Part shown: positions 1 through 6,970 of the stretch, piece by piece
How positions within the stretch are numbered: position 1 is the stretch's first letter
How the letters are laid out: the number at the start of each line of letters is the position of its first letter
Assembly (NCBI GenBank): GCA_945897695.1
Contig: CAMDGW010000018.1
Span: 1-19,482, forward strand
Origin: Pseudobacteriovorax antillogorgiicola
Lineage (GTDB): Bacteria > Bdellovibrionota_B > Oligoflexia > Oligoflexales > RGVZ01
Length of the DNA stretch: 19,482 nucleotides
Direction of reading: 5' to 3'
Position numbers and translations under genes: made by a program
The notes under the pieces: model-generated
Databases searched by the model: none
Told to the model about the DNA's origin: nothing
Seen by the model: the letters and a program-made list of their open reading frames with translations, nothing else

Positions 1-140
1 ATTCAGCGCCTGACGTCTAAAGTCTCTTAATCCCTAATATTGCTGTGTAAATAGCAAAGCATAGCGCCCCATACCTAGCTCTGTAGGAGCTCGGCCAGAC
101 AATGGTTCCAAACAATTAAGTCGGGCAGTTTGAAAGAGAA

Positions 141-169
141 AAAGGCGACCAGTATGGTCGCCTTTTTTG
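141..169. terminator. Bidirectional intrinsic terminator
   Basis: A perfect inverted repeat (arms 141-150 and 156-165, 5-nt loop AGTAT) is followed by a T run on the + strand and by TTTTTCTCTTTC on the - strand. It lies about 20 nt beyond the stop of the leftward 228-aa gene. It would end that transcript and possibly a rightward transcript entering from outside the window. Bases 1-140 otherwise show no gene I can support. Confidence 0.85.
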
Positions 170-188
170 GAGGTCTCGTGCTAAAAAA

Positions 189-875
189 TCAACCGCGCAA
201 CGAGGTGTTTAGATTTGTCCATTGAAGCCCTAGATTGCAGTCAATCGACGGGATTTCCAAAACATTTAGTGCGCTATTAAGGATCTTGCCACCGACACCG
301 CTGGCATCAGCTGCAAAAATTTCACCATAGGCATCAACAAAATCTAGGACATCCTCAAGAACTTCCTGAGAGCTACTAAGAATGGCTGCTTCAACGGCTT
401 TACGGAACCATTGACCAACTTCCTGCATATTGAAACCAGCTTTGACCCCTAGACGGATGCAGTCACCGCAAAGTGATACCAGTAGATCGTGACTGATGTT
501 CTTGTCATAGCGACCAACGAAGTAAGCGAGAGTCTTGTAGGAGGTGCGCCAGTCTTTCGCCATTTGGCTGATCCGGATACGTTCCATAGTCATGTCGTAA
601 GCTCGCATGGCTGCATCGCGATCAGCTTGAATATGGCGGTCGCGAGCTTCAAGCTGGCGATGAAGTCTTTCCTTAAGTGCGGCCAAAACTTGGCGGCCTT
701 CTGAGGGGGTGATGGTCTCTTGAACATCGAATTCACGATTAAGGGTTGTGGAGATGGCATCAACCGATGTTGATACAGAACTGTTGGTAAAGTCAGCGAT
801 CTGAGCGATGGTCCAGGGAGTATTATCTGGCCACCTGGTCAAAACCTTTTCAAAAGCGAGAGCGAATTCCAACAT
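189..875 (-). CDS. Hypothetical soluble helical protein, 228 aa
   Basis: I do not recognise this protein. It starts with ATG and has a good ribosome binding site (GGAAGGGA about 6-8 nt upstream) and a terminator just after the stop, so it looks like a real single-gene unit. There is no signal peptide or membrane segment, so it is probably cytoplasmic. The first 60 residues contain a short hydrophobic/Trp-containing segment resembling a helix-turn-helix-like fold (WTIAQIADFTNSSVST), but this is only an impression. Residues about 60-110 are rich in Arg, Glu and Ala and could form a coiled coil. The C-terminal half is predominantly helical by composition, with Cys at about 136 and 139 (CGDC) and one near the C-terminus. 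The CGDC pair might be redox or metal related but stands alone. Function unknown. Confidence 0.8.
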   Translation of the reverse strand: MLEFALAFEKVLTRWPDNTPWTIAQIADFTNSSVSTSVDAISTTLNREFDVQETITPSEGRQVLAALKERLHRQLEARDRHIQADRDAAMRAYDMTMERIRISQMAKDWRTSYKTLAYFVGRYDKNISHDLLVSLCGDCIRLGVKAGFNMQEVGQWFRKAVEAAILSSSQEVLEDVLDFVDAYGEIFAADASGVGGKILNSALNVLEIPSIDCNLGLQWTNLNTSLRG

Positions 876-912
876 GTTACATCCCTTCCCTGGATTTATT
901 GTGGAGCTTTGC

Positions 913-934
913 CAAACACGATTCCCTGTGTTTG
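913..934. promoter_or_regulatory. Inverted repeat in leader of the 228-aa gene
   Basis: A perfect 7-bp inverted repeat, CAAACAC (913-919) and GTGTTTG (928-934), separated by 8 nt, lies 38 nt upstream of the leftward ATG at 875. Its size and symmetry suit a repressor or activator site, or a small leader hairpin. No convincing -35/-10 pair was found with it, so the role is inferred. Confidence 0.35.
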
Positions 935-988
935 ACTTCAGTTCTAAAACCTAAATTTTCTTGGACTTTCTAAATTGTACTCGAGAGT

Positions 989-1054
989 TAAAAAAAAAAG
1001 CAAAGCGAATCTTTGTGATCATAATAAATGACCAAATAAATCCGCTTTGCTTTA
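989..1054 (-). terminator. Terminator of the small basic protein gene
   Basis: An 11-bp perfect stem is formed by AAAGCAAAGCG (997-1007) and CGCTTTGCTTT (1043-1053). Read on the - strand, the right arm comes first and the hairpin ends in an uninterrupted run of ten T. The loop is about 35 nt, unusually long and AT-rich. It would stop the leftward transcript of the 35-aa gene at 1117-1224. The + strand also shows TTTATTTTTA after the stem, so it may work both ways. Confidence 0.7.
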
Positions 1055-1063
1055 TTTTTACGC

Positions 1064-1110
1064 AGGGCGTTTGAAGCGCCCTCTGCACAAGTTGTTGGTG
1101 TTCAGAGGGC
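1064..1110. repeat. Nested hairpins after the small basic gene
   Basis: Two overlapping inverted repeats lie just downstream of the leftward 35-aa gene. AGGGCG (1064-1069) pairs with CGCCCT (1077-1082), and GCCCTCTG (1078-1085) pairs with CAGAGGGC (1103-1110) across a 17-nt loop. The arms share bases, so only one can form at a time. Neither is followed by a T run on the - strand, so they are more likely 3' UTR structures than terminators. Confidence 0.4.
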
Positions 1111-1116
1111 TTTCAA

Positions 1117-1224
1117 TTATCCGTTTGTACGAAGGCTGCGACGCTTACGCATCATGCGACGCTTGTTACGACCTACTTTACGACGACCTTTGGGATGTTT
1201 TCTTTTGTGGCGTGAACCGTGCAC
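1117..1224 (-). CDS. Very small, highly basic protein, 35 aa
   Basis: On the - strand a GTG at 1222-1224 opens a 35-codon frame ending in TAA at 1117-1119, with GGAG 7 nt before the start. The product is almost entirely Lys and Arg with some His, Gly and Met (about half basic) and has no acidic residue. It has the look of a ribosome- or RNA-bound peptide. The run KVGRNKRRMMRKRRSLR recalls the AURKAIP1/COX24 (mS38-like) small basic proteins of bacteria, but it is too short for a confident match. It is not L34, because that protein's conserved core is missing. A strong terminator follows and a candidate promoter precedes it, supporting an independently transcribed gene. Being short, it is easily missed by gene callers. 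Confidence 0.65.
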   Translation of the reverse strand: MHGSRHKRKHPKGRRKVGRNKRRMMRKRRSLRTNG

Positions 1225-1297
1225 TGTATTTCTCCATCTCTCTGCTTTGAGCTGAACCAGAATCTTTCAGATCCAGGACGGGCAATGGTTTGCCCGA

Positions 1298-1327
1298 TAT
1301 TTACGTATCGAGCGGGAGACAATACAA
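1298..1327 (-). promoter_or_regulatory. Candidate promoter for small basic gene
   Basis: On the - strand TTGTAT (1322-1327) and TAAATA (1298-1303) are separated by 18 nt, resembling a sigma-70 -35/-10 pair. A short hairpin CGGGCA/TGCCCG (1279-1296) follows in the leader. Assigned by eye only. Confidence 0.35.
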
Positions 1328-1356
1328 GGGAGGATTGGGGTTTGCAAGGGAAATTC

Positions 1357-1385
1357 TTGAATCCAAAAGGGATTCATGGAATAAT
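1357..1385 (+). promoter_or_regulatory. Candidate promoter for the HAMP/Lon pair
   Basis: TTGAAT (1357-1362) and AATAAT (1380-1385) are 17 nt apart, a sigma-70-like arrangement about 60 nt before the ATG at 1447. An inverted repeat GAATCC/GGATTC (1359-1375) overlaps the -35 and spacer and could serve as an operator. Confidence 0.35.
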
Positions 1386-1446
1386 TTCAGATAGTTCAAT
1401 CTAGTCCAGTTTTTTCCAAGACTTATCTGACGGCAGGGAGCCCCTC

Positions 1447-1935
1447 ATGTCTAACCAGTCCAGTGCCCAAACCCTCGATCGCGCCAAACGGGACTATCGT
1501 TCGACCCTTATCGAGCCATTTAGCCAGATAAAGTTTGGGATTTACGTGATTGGGGTATCCATTGCGTTTGTCATCTGCGTAGCAGGTATGTTCATCTATG
1601 CTTTCTCAAAGCAATACGAACATCTGATGACACTTTTCAACGTAACGGACTTCAAAGACCAAATGGAGCTCGTAACCAATGATATTTTCTACCAAAATGC
1701 CATCAAGATCGGCGTACTGCTGGTGGGGTACATCGTTGGTATGTTTGTTCTGGTATTCAAGCTGACCCATCGCTACTACGGGCCGCTAGTTTCCATCGAG
1801 CGATTTGTCGACGACATGGCTCAGGGTCGCTATTCACAGCGAGTGAAGATCCGTCAGAAAGACGAGCTACAGCGGCTTGCCAATAAGCTAAATGACATGG
1901 CTTCTGCTATCGAAAAACGTCACGAATCAAAATAA
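1447..1935 (+). CDS. Two-pass membrane protein with HAMP domain and no output domain
   Basis: The 162-aa product has a basic cytoplasmic N-terminus, a first membrane segment at about 29-52, a short periplasmic loop of about 30 residues, a second membrane segment at about 85-106, and then a HAMP linker to about 158. The HAMP features seen are the conserved Pro (P113), the first amphipathic helix (VSIERFVDDMAQG) and the DExxRLA-like start of the second helix (KDELQRLANKLNDM). HAMP domains normally relay a signal from a membrane sensor to a kinase, cyclase or methyl-accepting domain. Here the protein ends right after the HAMP, so any output must be another protein. The start ATG is preceded by AGGGAG. 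A Lon-like protease gene follows within about 30 nt, so the two are probably one operon. Confidence 0.85.
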   Translation: MSNQSSAQTLDRAKRDYRSTLIEPFSQIKFGIYVIGVSIAFVICVAGMFIYAFSKQYEHLMTLFNVTDFKDQMELVTNDIFYQNAIKIGVLLVGYIVGMFVLVFKLTHRYYGPLVSIERFVDDMAQGRYSQRVKIRQKDELQRLANKLNDMASAIEKRHESK

Positions 1936-1966
1936 ATTAGCCCCGCTTCCGCGCAAGGATATTCCA

Positions 1967-4513
1967 TTGAAAAAGACCAAATCTGGAACCAGCAAAAAAC
2001 TTAAAAAAGCGATCAAAACGAATTCATCTAAGGTTAAAGGCACCCGTAAGGTTGCATCCCTGTCGTCGGCTAAGCCTATAAAAGGTGGCGTAAAGCTTCC
2101 AGTGCCGCTTCCACTTAGTGACGTCTACAAAGTTTGTGAAACTGATATATTTAAATTCAGCACAACGTCCAAGATTGGTGAAAGCCATGAGTTTATTTCC
2201 CAAGATCGCGCTGTTCGAGCGATCAACATGGGGCTTGGTATTCGTAAGCCTGGATACAATATCTATGTGGCAGGTGCTCAAGGAACCGGAAAAACCAGTG
2301 TCATTAGAACCTTCCTCGAGCGCTGGTCAAAGGACTCGCCTGCGCCTAGTGATTGGATCTACGTTTACAATTTTCAGCATTCGGAAGTGCCTAAAGCAAT
2401 CGAAATGCCGGCAGGTGAGGGTAAGAAGTTCAAAAAAGAAATGGAAGCCCTGGTTAAAATATTAAGATCAGAAATTCCATCCGCGTTGCAAAGTGAAGAT
2501 TATGAAAATGCTGTGAATGCTTACCTGTCAGCAAGTAATGATCGTAAGGGCAAACTATTTAGTGATCTTGAAAAACGTGCCAAGCAATTAGACTTCGCCG
2601 TCAAATCAACCCGTATCGGGATTGAGACCATTCCAGTTGTCGACGGGAGAGTGCTTACTGAGAAGGAATATGCAAAATTAAGCGACACTCAGCGCGAAGG
2701 TGTTGAGGACCGGCGAGCGCAGATTGAGCCAGAGGTTTTGGATTTCGCCCGCAAGGTAAGGACCATTGAAACTGAAACAAAAGAATATATTGAAAAACTG
2801 CGCAGCGAGCTTGGTCGTCATGTTGTCGGGATGGTGATTGAGCCATTGATGGAGGAATATAAGGCGAACAAAGGAGTGTCAGCGCACCTTGAACAAGTTC
2901 GAGATCACATTTTGGAACATCTGATGGATTTTGTTGAACCTGAGGAGCCACAAGGGGCGCAAGGCCAGGGTGAGGGGCAGCTTGAGCTTTTTGGGCTCCA
3001 CGAAGAGCGAGACCGATTTGTTCGTTATGCCGTCAATGTGTTCATTGACAATACCGGTGCGGATGGCGCTCCGGTAATTATTGAGACAAACCCTACGTAT
3101 TACAACTTGTTCGGAAAAATTGAGAAGAATGTCGAGCACGGCATGTACTTGACTGACTTTACCATGATTAAGGCGGGCGCAGTTCAGAGAGCTAACGGCG
3201 GATATCTGGTATTAAACGCCATGGATATTTTTAAAACCGGAAATATATGGGACACGTTAAAGCGAGTCCTAAAGAATCGTAAGGGATTCATCGAAGACAT
3301 GGGTGAGCAATATTCGCTCCTGCCAACATCAGGTCTTCGTCCTTCGCCGATTCCTCTCGATATGAAGGTGATTCTTATAGGAAACGATGACGTCTACCAC
3401 CTGCTGCAAAGTATGGATGAGGATTTCACGAAGATCTTCAAGATCAAGGCTCACTTCGATGATAAAATGCGGCGAACCAAGGATAATATCGATCACTACG
3501 TTGACTTTATTGCAACCCGTTCTGATAAAGAGGATCTTCTATCGTTTGATAGATCCGGTGTTGCTGCCATGGTTGAATATGGCAGTCGAATGGTTGATGA
3601 TCAGAGACAACTTTCAACTCAGTTTGGGACATTGAAGGATCTGACGATAGAAGCAGATTTTATCGCCCGGGAGCAGGGTAGTCGGTTTATCAAGCGCCAG
3701 CATGTGGAAGATGCTCTTGATCAGAAATTCCACCGCGTCAATCTCATTGAAGAGCAAATGTATGATATGGTGCGTCACGAAGACGTACTACTTACGCTTG
3801 ACGATTCAGTTGTTGGTCAGGTCAACGGACTTGCAGTGTACGACTTGGGAGACTATAGCTTTGGTAAGGTGAATCGTATCACCTGTACCGTGAGTTCTTC
3901 TGCGGACGGCATTATAAATATTGAACGGAATGCAAAACTCTCAGGCCGTATTCATGATAAGGGTATCAGCATTCTTTCTGGGTATCTCACGGCGCTTCTT
4001 GCAAGGGAACACCACCTGGGCGTAGCGGCCAGCGTTTGCTTTGAGCAAAGCTATGGAATGATCGACGGAGATAGTGCATCAATTACGGAGGCGACAGCGA
4101 TTGTGAGTGCTCTTGCCAGATTGCCAATACGTCAAAATCTTGCGATGACCGGAAGTTTGAACCAATTTGGTGAAGTTCAGCCAATCGGTGGTGTCAACGA
4201 GAAGGTTGAAGGATTCTGGCGCACGGTCGAAATCCTCGGCAAAAAATCCGGTAAGTATACAGTTCTGATCCCAAAGCAAAATGTGGCAAACCTCATGCTA
4301 CAAAAGGCTGCCCGCACCGCTGTTGAAGAGGGGCGCCTTGAAGTCATCCCGGTTGGCACAATGGCTGAAGTCTTTGAGATAGCTACGGGGGTTCCCCTTG
4401 GGGCAATCGACGTTCATCATGAACACTTTGCGCCTGGTTCTGCATTGTGGATTATCCACGAGCGTGTGGCAGAGTTAAGGGCAAAACGACGGCGAGAACG
4501 AAAAGAAAAATAA
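1967..4513 (+). CDS. Lon-family ATP-dependent protease (AAA_32 / LonH-like)
   Basis: This is an ATP-driven serine protease of about 848 aa. Numbered from the TTG at 1967, it has a Lys-rich N-terminal tail (1-30), an AAA ATPase module with Walker A GAQGTGKT (103-110), a long helical, coiled-coil-like insertion at about 165-310, the rest of the ATPase, and a C-terminal Lon protease domain. The catalytic Ser lies in GDSAS (S703) and the Lys in GGVNEKVEG (K746). The 43-residue spacing equals that of the E. coli Lon dyad (S679/K722). The layout is that of the AAA_32 plus Lon_C group (E. coli YcbZ/LonH relatives), not classical Lon with its N-terminal substrate domain. An in-frame ATG at 1892 lies inside the HAMP gene without a ribosome binding site. 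TTG 1967 has AAGGA 7 nt upstream and is preferred. Expected role: degradation of specific or damaged cytoplasmic proteins. Confidence 0.93.
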   Translation: MKKTKSGTSKKLKKAIKTNSSKVKGTRKVASLSSAKPIKGGVKLPVPLPLSDVYKVCETDIFKFSTTSKIGESHEFISQDRAVRAINMGLGIRKPGYNIYVAGAQGTGKTSVIRTFLERWSKDSPAPSDWIYVYNFQHSEVPKAIEMPAGEGKKFKKEMEALVKILRSEIPSALQSEDYENAVNAYLSASNDRKGKLFSDLEKRAKQLDFAVKSTRIGIETIPVVDGRVLTEKEYAKLSDTQREGVEDRRAQIEPEVLDFARKVRTIETETKEYIEKLRSELGRHVVGMVIEPLMEEYKANKGVSAHLEQVRDHILEHLMDFVEPEEPQGAQGQGEGQLELFGLHEERDRFVRYAVNVFIDNTGADGAPVIIETNPTYYNLFGKIEKNVEHGMYLTDFTMIKAGAVQRANGGYLVLNAMDIFKTGNIWDTLKRVLKNRKGFIEDMGEQYSLLPTSGLRPSPIPLDMKVILIGNDDVYHLLQSMDEDFTKIFKIKAHFDDKMRRTKDNIDHYVDFIATRSDKEDLLSFDRSGVAAMVEYGSRMVDDQRQLSTQFGTLKDLTIEADFIAREQGSRFIKRQHVEDALDQKFHRVNLIEEQMYDMVRHEDVLLTLDDSVVGQVNGLAVYDLGDYSFGKVNRITCTVSSSADGIINIERNAKLSGRIHDKGISILSGYLTALLAREHHLGVAASVCFEQSYGMIDGDSASITEATAIVSALARLPIRQNLAMTGSLNQFGEVQPIGGVNEKVEGFWRTVEILGKKSGKYTVLIPKQNVANLMLQKAARTAVEEGRLEVIPVGTMAEVFEIATGVPLGAIDVHHEHFAPGSALWIIHERVAELRAKRRRERKEK

Positions 4514-4547
4514 GACATATCAACGTGGTGCTAATTACCCATTGACC

Positions 4548-4563
4548 TGATCAGACGGGATCA
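4548..4563. promoter_or_regulatory. Inverted repeat in the protease-gene leader
   Basis: TGATC (4548-4552) and GATCA (4559-4563) form a short symmetrical element in the 133-nt gap before the subtilase gene, next to a TTGACC (4542-4547) that could act as a -35. No good -10 is visible at the right distance. This is a weak candidate for promoter/operator sequence. Confidence 0.25.
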
Positions 4564-4646
4564 TGGACAATATTGAGACTTTCCAAAATAACAGAAGTTT
4601 CGGCCATAAAGTCTGAAACGAAAACGGTCGAGTCAAGGAGGATTCA

Positions 4647-5987
4647 ATGCGTTTCAATGTAGGTTGTGCAGGTAAGTCATTAGCCGCTCTCTTAGCGTGC
4701 GGTGCTTGGGCAGCTCAAGCAGCTCAGGTTGCAATTATAGACTCAGGAGTTGACTATAAGCACGAGGCGTTTGCTTCGGATATGTGGACGAACCCCAACG
4801 GAAGTACAACAGTTGATGGCACAACATATGCCAATGATACTCACGGCTGGAACTTTGCTGAAAATAACAATGAGATCATCGACTATAAGTACATTGGCAC
4901 GTTCTCCCCGGACTGCTACAAGATGTTTGAAGTTCAAGGTAAGATTCTGACTGGCACTGCAACCCAAGAAGAAATCAACTGGTATAAAGGCAAACGTAGT
5001 GACCAAAACTTCCTGAAGGAGCTTCAGAAGTTTGGGAACTTTATTCATGGCACTCATGTGACTGGAATTTCTACGGATCAGTCTGACGCCGCTAAGATCG
5101 TTGGAATTAAACTCATCCCAACCGAAGCTCCCGGCGGTAAGGAATTGGAAAAATTCCGTGATAAGGCTGGAAACCCTCTAGTTAGCATGATGCTGCAGAT
5201 GGTTGCAAAACGTCAGGCAGGAATGCTTTTGAATGTTGGTAAGTACACCAATGCCGTGAGGGCCGAAGTGGCTAACGGGTCTTTTGGAACCAGCGTGAAT
5301 GCAGTTAAGCCAGTCGTTGCTCAGCTGGTAAAGCAATTAACGGGCGCCGATCCAACCGAAGCTGAGACCGAAGAATATGCTCGTGAGCTGGTAAACGCTA
5401 TGATCACTGAGTCCAAAGGATTTGTTACGGCAGCCCCGAACACTTTGTACGTGTTTGCTGCTGGGAATGATGGGACAAATAACGACCAGTTACCTGTCTC
5501 ACCTGCAAATATCGAAGCAGAAAATAAAATCGTTGTAGCAGCCACTCTTGGGACAGAGAAACTTGCAAGCTTCTCCAATCACGGCATGAAAGTCGACGTT
5601 GCAGCGCCCGGTGTCATTATTCGCGCTTCCATTCCAGGTGACCAGTACCTTGAATTAAGCGGAACCTCCATGGCAGCTCCGTTTGTAACTAATGTTGCAG
5701 CGCGGCTTAAGGACGTAAACCCAAGTCTTAGCCCTGCTGGCATCAAAAAGCTTCTGTGTGAGACTGTTGATGTCAAACCTTGGCTCCAAGGTAAAGTTCG
5801 CACCAGTGGTATTGTCAATCCAAACCGTGCTATCAAAGCAGCTGAACTTTCGGTTTCGATGGGTGTTGAGGCTGCTATTGCTAAGGCAAAAGCTCTGATA
5901 ACAGACAGTCTTGACACGGCAACGTCTTCGATAAGTCCAGAGATGGAAAAAGAACTACTTGTTGCTCCAATGCCCACATTGTTCTGA
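4647..5987 (+). CDS. Exported subtilisin-like serine protease (S8 family)
   Basis: The 446-aa product begins with a Sec-type signal peptide (hydrophobic stretch about 11-22, likely cleavage near AAQA at 23-26). The subtilase catalytic set is complete: Asp32 in IIDSGVD, His134 in HGTHVTG, oxyanion Asn274 in FAAGNDG and Ser341 in SGTSMAAP. The start has an excellent ribosome binding site (AAGGAGG). Two things are odd. Asp32 comes only about six residues after the predicted cleavage point, leaving no inhibitor-like propeptide. The Asp-His distance is about 100 residues, against about 30 in subtilisin, because of an inserted region (about 60-130). A tail of about 80 residues follows the catalytic core. 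It probably acts in the periplasm or outside the cell and could be a type II secretion cargo, which is inferred only from proximity. Confidence 0.93.
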   Translation: MRFNVGCAGKSLAALLACGAWAAQAAQVAIIDSGVDYKHEAFASDMWTNPNGSTTVDGTTYANDTHGWNFAENNNEIIDYKYIGTFSPDCYKMFEVQGKILTGTATQEEINWYKGKRSDQNFLKELQKFGNFIHGTHVTGISTDQSDAAKIVGIKLIPTEAPGGKELEKFRDKAGNPLVSMMLQMVAKRQAGMLLNVGKYTNAVRAEVANGSFGTSVNAVKPVVAQLVKQLTGADPTEAETEEYARELVNAMITESKGFVTAAPNTLYVFAAGNDGTNNDQLPVSPANIEAENKIVVAATLGTEKLASFSNHGMKVDVAAPGVIIRASIPGDQYLELSGTSMAAPFVTNVAARLKDVNPSLSPAGIKKLLCETVDVKPWLQGKVRTSGIVNPNRAIKAAELSVSMGVEAAIAKAKALITDSLDTATSSISPEMEKELLVAPMPTLF

Positions 5988-6008
5988 TTTGCTGCACTAG
6001 CAAAAATG

Positions 6009-6039
6009 AAAAGGCTACCCCGCGGGGTAGCCTTTTTTA
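6009..6039. terminator. Strong bidirectional terminator
   Basis: The perfect palindrome at 6013-6032 (arms GGCTACCCCG/CGGGGTAGCC) is flanked by A-rich sequence on the left and a run of six T on the right. It gives good Rho-independent terminators on both strands between the convergent subtilase and lgt genes. The lgt stop codon begins at its right edge (6042 to 6040). Confidence 0.92.
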
Positions 6040-6840
6040 TTAACTAGCTTTTGGGGTCGGGATCTGTCTGAAGAAGGCCCAGATGCCGTACGCAATAAAT
6101 GGAAGTGAAAGTAGCTGACCCATGTCGAGAGCCATCCCCTGTTCAAAGGATACTTGTACTTCTTTAAAAAATTCGATGAAGAATCGGGAGGTGAAAATAA
6201 GCAGAAACATGAGACCGTTTCGTCTCAGGCTTTGATTAAGCCAGGGGCTTCGTTTCTGCCAAATCAGTATCAGAAAGGCGATTAAAAAGTAGACAATTGA
6301 TTCCATCACCTGCGCTGGATACCTCGGGATATCATCCACTCTGTCGAAAACTACACCCCAGTCACCACCCGTGGGGCGCCCCAGGATCTCGCTGTTAAAA
6401 AGATTTCCTAATCGAATGAACCCCGCTGTGATGGCTATCGGGAAAGTTAGCTCATCGGCAAGGAAGCGCATTTTGATTTCAGGATAACGGCGACAGAACA
6501 AGTAAGCTGCGATGATGACTCCTATGGTGCCACCGTGGCTAGCGAGTCCACCTTCCCAGACTTTCAAAATAGAAATGGGGTCTCGTAGGTAAACCTCGGG
6601 CTCGTAGAACAAACAATGTCCAAGTCGAGCTCCAATGATGGTTCCCCAAAAAACGTAAAGGAGAAGATCATCAAGAGCATTTTTAGAAAATCCTCTCTTG
6701 GTGAAGACGGACTTCATGTAGGCGTAGCCGATATAAAATCCAAGAATGAAACCTAGGCTATAGTACCGTAGGGAAAGAGGGCCAATCTGGACCATGATTG
6801 GATCAACATTCCAGTGAAGAATCCATGATGAGTCTGACAA
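6040..6840 (-). CDS. lgt: Prolipoprotein diacylglyceryl transferase
   Basis: Lgt moves diacylglycerol from phosphatidylglycerol to the lipobox cysteine of prolipoproteins in the inner membrane, the first step of lipoprotein maturation. The multi-pass protein has the family signatures. Numbered from an upstream ATG at 6861, these are RYYSLGF (32-38), GARLGHCLFY (77-86), GGLASHGG (104-111, matching E. coli His103) and RLGNLFNSEILGRPT (150-164, with counterparts of R143, N146 and E151 at exact spacing). SRFFIEFF supplies R226/E230 (E. coli R239/E243). The ATG at 6861 has no ribosome binding site, but a TTG at 6838-6840 has GGAGG five nt upstream and gives a normal-length N-terminus, so it is chosen here. 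It lies downstream of fliG on the same strand. Confidence 0.96.
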   Translation of the reverse strand: MSDSSWILHWNVDPIMVQIGPLSLRYYSLGFILGFYIGYAYMKSVFTKRGFSKNALDDLLLYVFWGTIIGARLGHCLFYEPEVYLRDPISILKVWEGGLASHGGTIGVIIAAYLFCRRYPEIKMRFLADELTFPIAITAGFIRLGNLFNSEILGRPTGGDWGVVFDRVDDIPRYPAQVMESIVYFLIAFLILIWQKRSPWLNQSLRRNGLMFLLIFTSRFFIEFFKEVQVSFEQGMALDMGQLLSLPFIAYGIWAFFRQIPTPKAS

Positions 6841-6898
6841 ATTAGCCTCCGCGGGTAGCATTTTGGAATTAGATTTTAAAATTAGAGATTAAATAATT

Positions 6899-6933
6899 AT
6901 CCGGATGGCACAAGTAAAATATGCCGTCCGGAT
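6899..6933. repeat. Hairpin between fliG and lgt
   Basis: A 12-bp inverted repeat, ATCCGGATGGCA (6899-6910) and TGCCGTCCGGAT (6922-6933), with an 11-nt loop. The single imperfect position is a G-U pair on + strand RNA but a mismatch on - strand RNA. On the - strand it is followed by AT-rich sequence without a clean T run. It may be a weak fliG terminator or a structured lgt leader. Confidence 0.5.
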
Positions 6934-6970
6934 GATTTATGCTGCGTTAATGAAGATGTTTTGACTAAAT

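Noticed and set aside
1..30. Possible C-terminal end of a rightward gene
   Set aside because: An open frame of nine codons at the window edge is too short to support; left unannotated.
1117..1224. Ribosomal protein L34 (rpmH) for the small basic gene
   Set aside because: The L34 core (KRTxQPSxxKRxRxHGFRxRM) is absent; only the overall basic composition is similar.
1047..1250. Rightward 67-aa frame with several cysteines
   Set aside because: It is the antisense of the small basic gene and its terminator; the Cys/Asp-rich composition is the complement of Lys/Arg codons.
1892..1966. N-terminal extension of the Lon-like protease from ATG 1892
   Set aside because: It overlaps the HAMP gene by 44 nt, has no ribosome binding site, and a better TTG start exists at 1967.
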